A stretch of DNA of 64,000 bases from Psococerastis gibbosa (lineage: Eukaryota > Arthropoda > Insecta > Psocodea > Psocidae): positions 28,229,089-28,293,088 of the forward strand of contig OZ020488.1 in the NCBI GenBank assembly GCA_963971405.1, read 5' to 3'. Below are positions 34,386 to 46,560 of the stretch, piece after piece. Within the stretch, counting starts at the first letter, position 1; each line of letters starts with the position of its first letter. The position numbers were made by a program, and so were the translations under genes. The notes below the pieces were generated by a model. It had not been told where the DNA came from, searched no databases, and saw only the letters and a program-made list of their open reading frames with translations.

Positions 34386-37320
34386 CACGTCTACGAATAC
34401 GCCACTCTCTCTGCCCCTCCCTCTTTCCCTGATTTTGCACTGGTCCATGGTCTATGCCCCCCCCCCCTCACAGAATTCATATCCTAAATGCGTTCCTGTA
34501 GTACATATTTCTTTTCGGTCACATATGAAATATAGGTAGGATGCTTTGTAATATACCCTAATGACCTTGTACAAATGATGGACTTATTAAAAATTAAAAT
34601 TCGTTGAAGAAGGAAACTGATAAATACAGTGTATACGGTAATATAGCTGCTCTTTTCGGTCATCCAGTATCGTTTAACAACTGAAGCGTGGAAATAAAAC
34701 CGGGTTAACCACCAAAAATTAGAAATTAGTGTTATCGCTTAAATACGATCCAAAGTGACATGGTCAATGTCCTGAAAACGGTACCAAGTTACAGGCGAAA
34801 AATTGTAGTTGCAATTGTATATTGTATTATTGTACTATAGAAGGCAAGTGTGTCATATCATGTCATGCATTATGGCATTAAAAAATAGTGATTACTCAAA
34901 ATAATGATTTTGGCGGTTAACCCTGTTTTTATTTCCACGCTACAATTTATATATCGCTTACCTAATGCCGAGTTCCTCCTGACGGTTAAGAAACGGAAAC
35001 TAACATACATCGGCCAAGTGATAAGGAACGAAAAGTATCACCTTCTGCATTTTATTACCTTCTGACCTGTTATTACCAGGTCACTCCTGTTTGCACTGGT
35101 TTTCTGTCTGCTCTGGTTTTGACCTGGTTTTCGATCTCAGTGACCTGTTTTTTTAATTTTTAATTCTAAAAAAAATAAGTGCACTACTTTCCTAGTCAAG
35201 ATTTGTTTACTTTTAAAGTGGCACTAGACTCAACTGTAAGTAGTATAGTGGCAGCTAAAAAAAAAACTGACCATTTCGAACTTATCACCTTACATTCTAA
35301 TAGTGAATCCCTTATTGTAATGCTCTACAATATAATATTTTATTATATATTGTATAGTATAACGCAAAATAAGTTGAGGCAAATTCACAGTTCGCCGTCT
35401 GTTAAGTCAACTTTGTTATAGGCTACAATATTCATTACTTTCGTCTGCGGTACTTAACATAACGACTTAAAAGAGTCAATAATGTTTAAACATAATAGTC
35501 TCCTTAGTAACTTTGATGATGATGATGAAACAATGAGTTTTATTTTGTTTTAGCTTGCATACCTTTTGTTTTATCTGTTTTTAATCGCACTTGACGATGG
35601 CGTGAGCCAAAACCGGTTGTAAATTTTTAATTTAATTTCATTCGTAAAACTATACAAAGTTAATTTTAACAATGAGTCAACAATGTATTCAAAAAATTCT
35701 ATCTTAGCCCAGTCTATATATTTCAAAGCCCCGGCCTTGGGAATTCGCCGCCCTGGGCAACAAGTCTTCCTTTGCCCCAACCCCATTAAGACAAAATATA
35801 TGGAAATGGAAAAAAGGAAATTGTAAGAAATACGAACAAAGTATATAAGATGTTAACTCTCAGGGTATACTTTAATTAACTTGGGTAAACAGTAAACACA
35901 ATTGCCTCACAAATTTATCAGGATTAACAAAAATTGTATTTTCCTTGACTTTCGTTCGGCAAAATTGTTTGACAACCTTAGAAAAGTCAGTACTGAGGGT
36001 AATGTTCTTTCACAGCACATTAACACAAGAGGATTTAGTTTGGAATCTGAGAGTCACAGTCGCCCTTCTGTCATTCTTCACCCGAGTAAAAACTGAAAAA
36101 CCTCTTTCAGCTGTACAATAAAATTTTTAATCGTCCGTAATAAACGCATATTTTGCGTCATTTTCAGATGCTTGAAGTCCACTCCTTGCTTTTTATTTAT
36201 TTCATATTATTTCCCCAAATGTCATGAATTTCGTATGGGGTAGGTATTTTTTCCTTTTGACTGCCCCCCCCCCCCTCCTCCCGAAACTATTCGCCCTGGG
36301 CAAACGCCCAGTCTGCCCCATTTATAAAGGACAGGGCCTGAATATTGCCACTCTTAGTTGAATGGATTTGCAGATTGCAGATATCGAACAGGACAATCCT
36401 TTGCATTAGGAGGATTGAATGGTCGGGGGTCTCCTTTATTGATGAACAAAAGAGTGGCAAGTTTACGACTTGGCCACCAGGTCTGCGGCAAATCACGGGG
36501 CACCGCCCCCTAGCTCTCCTGGTGTTTGGGGGATATTTTAGGGGCGGACCTTGTGTCCTTGTGCAAGATGCTCAGTGCTGGGGTAGTGGGGTGGTCTAGG
36601 GCTAGGCTATCGTTTATGCTTTTATTTTGGGCAATAATTATTGTAAATACTATATTATATATATACTGTACCTATCTAATTGAGTTTATGAATAAAATTA
36701 AAATTTTAGAATGACTAGTGGCTATGGTTGCACCCTCGAATAACCATGTCCTTAGGACTCCCCTCCCCCAGAGTATAATTTAACTTATCAGTAGGTATTT
36801 GGCTTGGCTGCATTTCCACTTGCCAATTTTTCATTAATAATTGAGGGAAAGAGCATAATTTTTTTTAATTTTTTATATTTATTTTATTATTTTTATCTTT
36901 ACGCCCGTCTGCACTCCATTCCCCTTTGACGAAATTAATTAATTCCTCGCTCTCCACAACCCCAAACACATGAAAAATAAAATACATTTTTGAAATTTGA
37001 AACACCAGAAACATTACTGCTCTAAAATAAGCATTTTACCAATTTTTTAGAATAGTAAAATAGTTGTAAATCAGTCAATTAAATAGGTAGTAGGAGAAAG
37101 TTTGATTATGCATTTTTCATAAGAACTGTGGGACGAGGACTTATTTAATTTCGTCAAAAATACACGGCTGCGTCCTTTATTTGCATTTTTTTAAAGGAAG
37201 CTTACCGTATAAATTTGCCACCCCTGGATCAATTCAAAATCTGCTGGTTTATCACATTCTTTTAAATTAAATAAGTTATAAAGATTTGGTCTATGCAAGT
37301 AGTAGAGTTTATTTTATTTA
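34386..37320. other. Spacer with short repeat fragments
   Basis: It contains C-tracts near 34457-34466 and 36264-36276. Around 35588-35617 the phrase ACTTGACGATGGCGTGAGCC followed by AAAACCGGTTG resembles a LINE 3' UTR fragment. No host gene is supported. Confidence 0.4.
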
Positions 37321-37502
37321 TTTTTTTATTTAAAAAAAAGATAAATCGCATACAAACAATTTTAATGAATGTATCCGATTGACCTTTTCAGTCGCCTCTG
37401 TAGGTTATGACCCGTGATGAGTACGACACGTCTCCGATTGCATGGCGTGTAAAGACTCGCACAAGTGCAAGCACGTTACCACCTGGCCATTGAAGTCGAT
37501 GA
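37321..37502 (-). mobile_element. SINE family A, minus-strand copy
   Basis: Its reverse complement matches 27592-27763 over its whole length, from CGACTTCAATGGCCAGGTGG to the A/T-rich tail at 37321-37345. Confidence 0.65.
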
Positions 37503-37797
37503 GTTAGAATACTATACAATATTTCATACATATACAATAGTACTAAGTAAGTACCTTTTAAGTGAAAAGGAATTTTATAGTTTTGGTGGAGTGATTTTTT
37601 AGTTAAATTGATACGGGGCAGAAATTTACCAAATTATCAAATTGATGGAAAAATAAAATTATACCTACCACGAAAAAAATAAAAATACATTATAATATGG
37701 GTATGAAATAGACCTTTACTACTTGGATAGACCAAATCTTTATATTTATTAAATTAAATAAAAAATAGAAACTAACTTATTTTCGAGGGATCACGGA

Positions 37798-38196
37798 TGA
37801 CGTGATCAAGACAAAACCTTGCGCTAGCTATGGTACTCAATTCCTTTAAAGTTGATCAAAACTTCAAAGGCACCAACTTTAATGGGGCCTACTACCATTA
37901 CGCCTATTATAGCATTATGACAAAATACAGATTCAGTATTTCTTAAAACTTATCGTACCGGCATAATACACGCGGTCTATACCGAGGGTCGATGGGTTTC
38001 AATTTCTTGTTAATTCAAATAATTATATCGTAGTTTCTGCCCGGTATGGAAAGTATCGTCAACGAGTCAAGGACAGTAAATACAACCGCGTACTTGTTGC
38101 TATCCAATTTGTTTACGCAAACATTTAGAGGAATAATATATATATATATATATAGGCTAATTTTATGTCATTCCTTATGGTATTTATAAGTATAAG
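37798..38196 (+). repeat. 0.4-kb near-identical duplicate, copy 1
   Basis: From TGACGTGATCAAGACAAAAC to TATTTATAAGTATAAG this 399-bp segment is repeated at 48943-49333. By eye the only differences are one base (GGTCGATGGG versus GGTCGTTGGG) and the length of a TA array (8 bp longer here). It has no coding capacity and no obvious inverted ends. Confidence 0.85.
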
Positions 38197-39476
38197 TATA
38201 AGGGATCCAGGGAGGGTCAATATCTACAGTCAGGTTCCTCTTAATAATAATAATAATATAAGTAGCTACTCACTACAATGCAATAATTTTTCAGAATTCG
38301 TATTTTTATTCTTGTTTGTGTCACTGGGTCTCCATCAACAGATATCCCCCGCCCCCGCATTTGCTGGCGGAGTTGTTATTGAAGAACGGTATCAAACCAA
38401 ACAAAACCTCGGTAATTGTTAATTGAATTTATTGTATTTCCGTACATTTTAGTACCAATACATGACACATAGACACAATCACGGTTTTAAATATTATACG
38501 CAATCATATAATTTTCAACATTTATAGGTAGGTACTAATTTAATGAGTTAAACTAGTTATACAAAATATTAGCAAGCTTTTAAACCCTTCGTACAACTAT
38601 CATAGATGGTGCAATACAACAATCGTGCTGGGTGCAGTAAAACTATATTTTGATTATTGTCTCAATTTTACTAAGCATACAGTAAATGTAAATTAGGTAT
38701 CGTGAAAGACTAAAAGCTTTTTCGCTTCAAAGCAAATGCATGTTGTGTAACTTAATTATTGTGAATTACAAAACAGCTTTTACCTTTATTGTCAGTACAT
38801 TCATATATGCTAGGTCATAGAACTAGTATAGTCTAGCTCAGTATGGATTTATATAGGCAACAGCTTGGCCTTTGGCTTTTGGTTAAACATTATGGAAGTA
38901 GAAATTATTGTCGGCATTATTAATTATTGTATTATCAACGTGTTATGTAGCAGTAGGCTACCGTATTATTGTAAATCTATGATTGTACTGCTAGTATATG
39001 GAACCTAAGAGATTTTAAGTGTCTATCCATGGAATATAATACCAGGCAATGAAAATACGACGTATGCAACACAATATATTGAAGTTGTTTTGAGTGCTAT
39101 TGCAATTTTCCTTAGAGATAGTTTCGAGTTTTGGGTATTAAAGTAATTTATTCCAAAAAAATATATAGGTATATATGATATACAGCAAATAAATTGATAT
39201 TTTATATTTAAAAAAAACCGTATGAAGTTGGCCTCAACTAATACCCAACTCTCTTGATAAATTAAATTACATTTTATTTGAGTTCAATGGAATGTAATAA
39301 TATCAATAATAATAACAATTAATCGCACTTTCCGACACATTATACATGCTACATTATCCCTTCATCTTATCGTACGGTCTATTTCCACATTAATTAAAAA
39401 TAACGAAATGAAAAAGTAAGAATATTGCGGAATTTATTCAATGTGGAATCAGATTACAAGACAGCGAGTTCTTAAG
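38197..39476. other. Spacer, nothing recognised
   Basis: AT-rich; no gene is supported. Confidence 0.45.
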
Positions 39477-39824
39477 ACGTAGAAAATGATGAGCACCCCA
39501 AAATTTGTTGTTTATATTGACTTTTTATATATTTTTATTTAATTAACAAAGCAATTCATTAAAGATTAGGCTCATGGAAGTTGTAGAAGACTGCTTCATG
39601 CATCATGTGATAGGAAATATTAAATTTTTTGTACCTTATATAGTTCTTTTATAAATACCAGAACGGACTAAAATTAAGCGTATTCTGAGATTTTTGGAAG
39701 AACTACAAAACCGAAAAGTAAAAATACCCGATTATATGATGCACGAAGTAGTCTTCTACAACTTAGAAGAGACAAATTCTTAATTATTAAAAGTATCAAA
39801 TTTTGGGATGCTCATTTTCTACGT
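39477..39824. mobile_element. Palindromic MITE family D, copy 2
   Basis: It begins ACGTAGAAAATGATGAGCAC and ends in the near complement TGCTCATTTTCTACGT. The arms match inversely for ~150 bp, including AAGTTGTAGAAGACTGCTTC on the left. It is the same family as 16425-16800 and non-coding. Confidence 0.7.
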
Positions 39825-40303
39825 AGCATATCCTCTTAAATCTTAATAAAATAGGTCAATATGGCCTGTTTTTATTTCTATCAAAACAATGAAGATGAAA
39901 TTCCAGCTATACTTGTAAGGTACTGGACTACTGGTACGTTCTTACAGTTAGATAGGGCACCTAAAATATAAGTAAAACATCAATACACATGTATACGCAA
40001 CACTTTATGTTGATTTTTTTATGTGTCACTCACAGCATATATAGCCTATACTATTAAAATGACTGCGCGTCACCTCTGAAAATACGTTGGGAAGAATGCT
40101 CATGCGCGATAAATAGGATATGGGCAATAATAGAGCATTATCACTCTGCATAATATGAATTATTAAAATTTTCAATGTGAACTGGGGCGGGTCAGTGATT
40201 TTGAATACGGCACTTTAAGACACAATCGGGCGCCATGCTTTTTAAACTAATCCAATTTCACATGAAATATTAATTGTAGAGCTATAAGAATTGTCTCATC
40301 CCT

Positions 40304-40440
40304 TATGCTTCGGAAGACATGTAAAGCAGGCGGTCCCGGGCTTTCCTAGTTGAGTGTAAGAGAGGGCTTATAGCCCTAACTCCGCTAGGTTGGCTTAGTA
40401 ATAGAACAAAAAAAGTCAATATTTATTTATTTATTTATTA
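40304..40440 (+). mobile_element. SINE family B, 5'-truncated copy
   Basis: It starts at TATGCTTCGGAAGACATGTA, with GCGGTCCCGGGCTTTCCTAG, the AGGGCTTATAGCCCT hairpin, CTCCGCTAGGTTGGC and an ATTT tail. Confidence 0.75.
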
Positions 40441-40451
40441 TTGTCATCCTG

Positions 40452-40790
40452 AAAAGGGCCGTGCCGTGGTTTTTAGGTGTAGCAAAATCAGAAAATCGAT
40501 GTCACTGAATTTTTCACTTTTCTCAAGAAGAAGACACTGATCGTACCACAGTTTACTGGATTGTACAACAAGATTACAAGATATTTTACTTGTTGCTCCT
40601 AATGGTTAATCACGTGAGAACTATTTTCTAAAATAAATCCCACAAATGTTAAAAAAAAGAACATTTATGCTATATTTATTTTTAATTGTTAAAAATTTAG
40701 TTTGTGAATTATTTAATTAATTTTTGCCGTTTTACCGCCCCTCAGGAAGTGCCGCCCTGAAGCAGCTGCCTCAAATGGACGGCACGGCCT
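40452..40790. mobile_element. hAT-like MITE with GGCCGTGCCGT ends
   Basis: The ends AAAAGGGCCGTGCCGT and ACGGCACGGCCT are inverted repeats. TCATCCT flanks both sides (40444-40450 and 40791-40797; an 8-bp repeat with one mismatch if extended), which fits hAT insertion. The 339-bp interior is non-coding. It lies directly after the SINE B copy. Confidence 0.75.
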
Positions 40791-40949
40791 TCATCCTCTT
40801 TATTTACGTATACAATATTTATGACCATCACTAACTAACAAATATTTCATCCAGTGGCTGTATTTTGTTTAGCTCTACAAGGACTATTTCTCGTGAAATT
40901 CGATATTTAGTACAAAAAACGTTCAGCGTGGGTGTCCAATTTGCTCTTG

Positions 40950-41265
40950 AAGAGACGACCGGAGGAACAAAGAGTTTACGGGTGTAAAATTTTTTTTCGC
41001 AGGAATTATCGATCGTATAGTATATTTATAAATGAAATGTCATAAATTATAAATACCACAGTTTCTTTAATTTCTTCGACCTGACTTCCTCAGTGTTCAA
41101 TATGTTTTTACAAATCAAGTTCAATACCGGCAGTTGTAGCCAATCAGGGCCGGTGACAGACTGTGCATCAAAATGTAAAGGAACATTTCTTCTACGCTCT
41201 ACGATCGATAATTTATGAGAAAATTAGTTTTACACCTGTAAATCTTTTCCCCTCCGGTCACTCTT
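40950..41265. mobile_element. MITE with ~65-bp inverted repeats
   Basis: AAGAGACGACCGGAGG at the left is mirrored by CCTCCGGTCACTCTT at the right, and the arms continue through GTGTAAAA to ATTATCGATCGT. A clear target duplication is not visible. Confidence 0.65.
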
Positions 41266-42046
41266 AATAATACTAATGTATTTTTAGTAATGCTGATGCC
41301 TACTTTTCACTGGCCCGCCCTACTTCGGAATCGCCAAAATGTCGTCAATAACAGTCTTCCCCAGTGCCAGCGGACAAGGATTTTTAGATGTCAAAGCAAA
41401 AGATGAGAGTGATAATGAAAGAAATTGGTAGAAACCTTCATCAGTCATCACTGGTTTTTGAATACCCCAGTATACTTCTCATAATACAAAATAAGGTAGC
41501 GTCGTATGCACAGTCGTTCAATAAATTTTTGGAGATTCATTTCGTTCTCGCCTTATATTGTTCACATACACCTGAATTATTATTATAATAACAATTATGA
41601 AGATATTATTTTTAAAAAAATAACGACTCTGCACATGACTCCATGTAGTTACAAGACGTTTCATTTCACTTAGGAATAATTAAATGAGGATTTTCCACAC
41701 AGGTTTTATGTAGGATCGCTTAACTTGTTAATAGGAACGGGAGCGGGAAAAAGACATGGGATGCCTGGTCCTAGTCTGAACGTAGGAAGTAGGCTCTCTC
41801 CTGAGTGGTCTCAAACCCAGTTGGGTCTCAATTGCGGACGCCTTCTTCCAGGTAGGGGCTGTGTTTTCACAGGGACACGTCCCAGTTGAGGGAGTCTCCC
41901 TACACAAACAGAACAGGTTATTAACATTAATATGTTTAAAAGACGTAAAACATAGAGCTACTAATTGCAAAGCCACTAAACAAATAAATAAACAAGTGTA
42001 CTTTACAGTTATAGGGGTTCACAGATCACAGATTTGGGGGATTGGG
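41266..42046. other. Spacer, nothing recognised
   Basis: Open frames at 41388-41588 and 41728-41976 have no recognisable motif. No gene is supported. Confidence 0.4.
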
Positions 42047-42054
42047 TCTCGCGC

Positions 42055-42635
42055 TAGGGATCCAAATTTTTACAAATGTATCGATTCTTGTATCGATACC
42101 GGTATTGAATGGTAGGTATTGATACTGGTATTATATTGAAAGAAAAGTATCGATACCTTGAAGTATTGGTATCGAATGGAATGCCAGCCCGCAGGGGTGC
42201 ATCCATGGACCCAGGGTATCAAGGGGCCTTTGAAAAATTCTGGTAACTTCTTTAAATAAATAAATAAATATTCTAATATAACTATTAACTATAATGTTAG
42301 ACGCAAATGACTAAAAATAACTTAAATTCAATATAAAAAAAGGGGGAATTGGAAATTACAATTTATAAACAATCAGGCGCACAAAATTAACCTAAACCAA
42401 CCTCTATACATAGCTTACGAAAGAACACTCACACAGCAAGTTGGTGACTATTTTGAAAATTAAAAAAAAATAGCGGGAAAAAGTTTAGTTGTGTGGTAGG
42501 TATTATTTGATTCAATACCAGCAAATAGGTATCGATACCTGCAAGTATTGAATGAAAAGTATCGGGTATCAATACCAGTGGTATCGAAAGAAAAGTATCG
42601 AGACTAGTACTATATCAGTAGTATCGTTGGATCCC
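42055..42635. mobile_element. hAT-like element with GTATCGATACC repeats
   Basis: This 581-bp unit has ends TAGGGATCCAA and TTGGATCCC, flanked by TCTCGCGC / TCTCGCCT (6 of 8 identical). Both terminal regions contain many variants of GTATCGATACC and its halves. A short TAAA run and unrelated AT-rich sequence fill the middle. No ORF is present. Confidence 0.65.
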
Positions 42636-42672
42636 TCTCGCCTCGGGGAGTTTGGGAGCCCCGAGTAAAGGT

Positions 42673-43667
42673 ATGCAAGGTGAGTCAGACCACTGTACCA
42701 GGTATTTTTCTCGGTTGCTATGGAGAGTTTCGATTTGAGAAAAAAATAATTATGACTCAGCCCCGGCCTCACCAACGCCCGGAAAGTCTTCATGAGGAAT
42801 ACTGGAGCTACCACTATGCATTGGGACACAAACAATGGCTCTATAAACAATTCTCACGCTATTGTTATGGTCTATTGGGGGGGGGGGGGGGTGTTTAGTT
42901 AGCCAAATAGAACAAACATCAAACATATGTAGTACCGATTAAATTAGAGCGTAATAAATTAACTTACAATTTTATTGGTTTACATTTTTTTTTTGGGGGG
43001 GGGGGAGCTAACCCCTGCATGCCCCCACGTTCAAATGAATAGTGGTGCCATACAAATGATGGAAAATTCAGTTCAATATGCATAATAATACAATAATTTA
43101 ATATTGAAAACTTTCCAAATTTTGGTACTTCATGGGACCGGTGGAGGCGCACGTTTTCTGTCGTCAAAGGTTCAGTTTGAGCAGCAATTGACTCAAGGAT
43201 GTTACCAAAGGCTTTGTCTTTGTCATGTTGTGCTATAGAAATAGAAGCTAGGAAGCCTTTCATTTGCCGTATTCCCGTTGAGTCTGTGGCTTATTATGGT
43301 GTCTTTGAAATCGACCCGAATCGTTCTAACAAAAGAATGTAGTTGCTGATCCTCCAATTTTCTTTACATTTGAGTCGATGCTGAGAGTAGGTTGCCCAAA
43401 AACTACCTTTTGCAATACATCTTTGCTTGAAAGGATCCTTTCCCGGAAAACCCCAGTATCGAAATTCTCCATAATAACATAAACCGTGGCAAATTATAAG
43501 AATGGAATTAATGCAGGCGATTTCACCATCATGTGAACACAACACAACCAAATCCTGATGTGTATATCACATATATTACATTACCCTAATTTAACACTTG
43601 TTCTAAGAAGATGGCTTGACGTCACATACTGAATTCACATTCGACCGTGGTCTGACTCACCCTGCAT
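42673..43667. mobile_element. ~1-kb element with ~20-bp inverted ends, class unknown
   Basis: The left end ATGCAAGGTGAGTCAGACCA continuing to C is mirrored by GTGGTCTGACTCACCCTGCA continuing to T, with one mismatch. The minus strand carries two open stretches (43551-43294 and 43263-42964) that could be remains of a coding region, but I recognise no transposase motif. A G-tract unit is inserted at about 42877-43025. Confidence 0.6.
42877..43025 (+). repeat. G-tract repeat family G4, copy 1
   Basis: Two G-tracts (about 42877-42890 and 43000-43010) bracket ATTAAATTAGAGCGTAATAA. The same layout occurs at 43788-43922, so the two are related insertions in adjacent elements. Confidence 0.6.
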
Positions 43668-43720
43668 GTATACACTAAATGAATGACCTATACTGTACAT
43701 ATAGTACATAGAGTCTATAC

Positions 43721-44489
43721 CAGTGGTTCCCAACCAGGGACGGTCTGCGGACCACACAGGCCGACCACGTGTCGCTCAGGGACGGATCCAGCCCATTTGG
43801 GGGGGGGGGGGTAGTTGTCGGCCAAAATAGGAAAATCATATATGTAGGATCGATTAAATTAGAGCGTAATAAATTAATTTACCATAAATTTACCAAATTG
43901 GGGGGGGGGGCAGCTACCCTCGCATTTATTATTATTATTATTATTAAATAGAAAACATGTTGCATCATCTACAGCGTTTACTGTGCGAGCCCCCGACAAG
44001 TTGATTAACTTGGGGGCCCACAGGTTATTTGTATTATAAGGGTATAATTGTTAATTTATAAATATATTCCTTCGGCGCAGGGGAGTACCGGCCGGAGAAG
44101 AAGAAAAAAATAAGAAAAAAATAAATAAATAAATAAATAACAAAAATAATGATTAAGCATTGTTTAGCAGCACTGCGTATGAGTCTTTTGTCCCAAACAA
44201 GCGCTAGCTTGGGGATGGGGGATGGTATTATTATGTAATGTATTTTTGTAATATATGCTCCTTGTCCAGGGGGAAAAAAAAGAATTAGAAGGCTTTCAAG
44301 GATATCCCTATATTTAGTTTACAGTATGTGTACGACAAAGTTAATGTGAAACATGGGCACGCACGTTTTTTCAATTCATTGTATTCTCGGCTTAATGTTC
44401 TTGTTAATAGCAACTCTTAATTAAGTCACTGCAGGCATTCTCGCAGACCATTAGCCAGGGTTTCGCGGACCACCGATTGGGAACCACTG
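43721..44489. mobile_element. hAT-type element with perfect 8-bp target duplication
   Basis: The ends CAGTGGTTCCCAACC and ATTGGGAACCACTG are inverted repeats, and GTCTATAC flanks both sides (43713-43720 and 44490-44497). The 769-bp element has the GCGGACCAC phrase near both ends and holds at least one nested G-tract insertion (43788-43922). It is non-autonomous. Confidence 0.88.
43788..43922 (+). repeat. G-tract repeat family G4, copy 2 (nested)
   Basis: It is bracketed by G-tracts and shares CGATTAAATTAGAGCGTAAT with 42877-43025. It lies inside the hAT-type element. Confidence 0.6.
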
Positions 44490-44497
44490 GTCTATAC

Positions 44498-46281
44498 ACT
44501 ATACAGGGTAGTTAATATATGCAGAAATACACAGTATATAGTCAATTTTCCACAGCTCTTAAACACGTAACTAAATAATCTCAAGCAGTCTATAAATCAG
44601 CTGTGGCCTGGAGGTATAACGTATTCCATATTTTACGAATTGTTGACTTACAGTATATTTATGTTACAAATGACTGAAATTACGTATAAGTTATTTTTGC
44701 CATTGCAACCTTTCATTGATGATGATCCAGTATAAAAAATTTGCAAACCCTACCTTTCCTGAAACCAATTTTATTTCGTACAGCCTCAACTTAAGGTAAC
44801 GACCAGTGGGCCGCGATTATGGCGATTATTGGTATATATATATATATATATTAACTATTATTAACTCGCACAAGTGCAAGCACGTTACCACCTCGCCATC
44901 GAAGTCGATTAAACCTATATTCCGTCAGTTTCCCATCCACTGGAAACATAGCTGAAAAAATTCCTAACTAAAATTCAAGGGTTAACCCGTAGAGGAACAA
45001 TCAATTTTGGAATCACAAAGGGTGCCGGCAAAAAGACGGACGGTTGATAAAAATTATTTAGCTTGGCAATAACTCGAGAAAAAAAAATAACAACAAAGGT
45101 GGGCCGGGTGCTCTCCCTCGGCTCATAATGATTCTGACTTATTAAAAAAGCATGCAGGTTTCCAATATGCTATAAAATGCCGACAAGGCAGAAGAGGTCT
45201 GGGCCATGCAAAGAATGAACGTGCAACTTGAAGGGTGAAACGCGTTAGCTTCACTAAACTGCGATATAGTGTATTACATACCTAAGTCTTTTAAAAATAC
45301 TCACCTACAAAGGGAGTTGTTAATTTTTTCGCACTGCTACTGACCTGTGCCATTTCTACTCGACGCAGATCAAACCATCTTACCGTTTTTGTCACCATTT
45401 TCTAATATATACACCTTCCTAATTTTTATTTTCGTAAGCTCTATGAACATATCGTATATGAAATCCATGAAAATGTACCCGCATATAATTTGTTTGAATC
45501 GGTTCTTACTATCATCTATCACAATTTATAGATAGAGAGATATTGTACAAAATATATCATACGGTACCCATCGTAATGTTTTTTTTTTTTTTTTTTTTAA
45601 TAGATGCAGGATGGATATGATGAAGTTATGAAGAGACAATAATTTATGGGCTGTAATTGTCTGCTTCTTATTAAAAATCAACAATATACAGGCACAGTAA
45701 TTCTTCCTTAGTGGGTACCGTGAAGGGTAGTGAATAGGGTCAGGGTGGTGAATCGGTCAAAACTGCGGCTTGTAAGGGTACCACTCAACAACCAAAACTA
45801 ACATTAAAACTAACTAAAAGTAATTTCGACTTGACCCCCCCCCCCCTCAGACCTCCTGGTTACAGCCTTGGGGCTTAGAACCAAACCAAAGCAAGTTTTA
45901 ACCCGATTCACCTCAATGACCCTATTCACCACCATTCAAGGTAGGTACCTATCTAAATTTAACAGACGTTAAAAACATCTACTTATTAATTTTGTGGGAG
46001 CAATGAGGAGGAAAATTTTAGGTGCCTATCTTCGAAAGAACGCAATCAGGCGAGAGAGACAAACCGCTGACTGTCCAATAAGAGAAGTTTCAGAATTGAT
46101 ACTAACGTAAACTGATAAACCGAAAAGCAATGTTTCAACCCACTCGCTTTCCTGTTACGTCAGCAAACTGCTTGTTGCTATCAGGAGTGATTGAATGAAG
46201 AGAAATGTGAAACAATGAACACGTGAAACTCATGCTGGAAAATTGATTCTACAGCTACAGTTTACTCAATAGTGGAAACAA
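44498..46281. other. Spacer downstream of Nplp1
   Basis: It contains a TA array near 44832-44850, a SINE A fragment, a 24-base T-tract near 45579-45598 and a C-tract near 45836-45846. The Nplp1 3' UTR must lie in the upper part, but no canonical AATAAA stands out on the minus strand close to the stop codon. Confidence 0.4.
44864..44909 (-). repeat. SINE family A fragment
   Basis: The plus strand reads ACTCGCACAAGTGCAAGCAC and continues to CGCCATCGAAGTCGAT, the reverse complement of the SINE A head. The rest is missing. Confidence 0.6.
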
Positions 46282-46445
46282 TTATTTCACAGTTTCTAAC
46301 CTGTTTGGTATCATTCTTGAATCAATCGCTCGACCTGATCGGCTGTAGCGGGTACTTCGAAATGCTCGAAGCAGCCCTAATTTAGCAAGGGCTCCAATGT
46401 GACGCTTGGAGACCTGCATGATCTGGTCCGTCCACGGTTCTGAGC
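46282..46445 (-). CDS. Nplp1: Nplp1 exon 3: C-terminal NPLP1 peptide
   Basis: The splice acceptor TTGACTTGCAG precedes 46445. Joined in phase 1 to exon 2, the exon encodes SEPWTDQIMQVSKR, then HIGALAKLGLLRAF, and ends ETVK with TAA at 46284-46282. The HIGALAKLGLL block after a KR site has the (H/Y/N)-I-(A/G)-x-L-A-(R/K)-x-G-x-L pattern conserved in NPLP1 precursors, which independently supports this exon. A weaker alternative is splicing at AACAG/GTTAGA, which would remove the last few residues. Confidence 0.8.
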
Positions 46446-46560
46446 CTGCAAGTCAAGCTGCTCATCTTCTATCAATGGTGGAAGGCAAAATGTTTAGCAG
46501 ACAGGTGAGGCGCATTCACAAATCAAGACCAAGACAACCTCTAGACACGGAGAGACTTAC
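46446..46560 (-). other. Nplp1 intron 2
   Basis: A 115-bp intron with donor GTAAGT and acceptor TTGCAG. Without splicing, the exon 2 frame would end six residues later at a TAG. Confidence 0.8.

Noticed and set aside
33701-34487. Plus-strand frames over the LINE remnants
   Set aside because: The minus strand carries recognisable LINE protein sequence, so the plus-strand frames are shadows.
42055-42635. GTATCGATACC repeats as regulatory (DRE-type TATCGATA) sites
   Set aside because: The motif does resemble the insect DRE, but the copies are arranged symmetrically inside an inverted-repeat element, so they are better explained as transposon subterminal repeats.
45579-45602. Poly(A) site of Nplp1 (A-tract after ATT on the minus strand)
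   Set aside because: A genomic A-tract of this kind more likely marks an old retroposed copy; it is 0.7 kb from the stop codon and has no canonical signal nearby.
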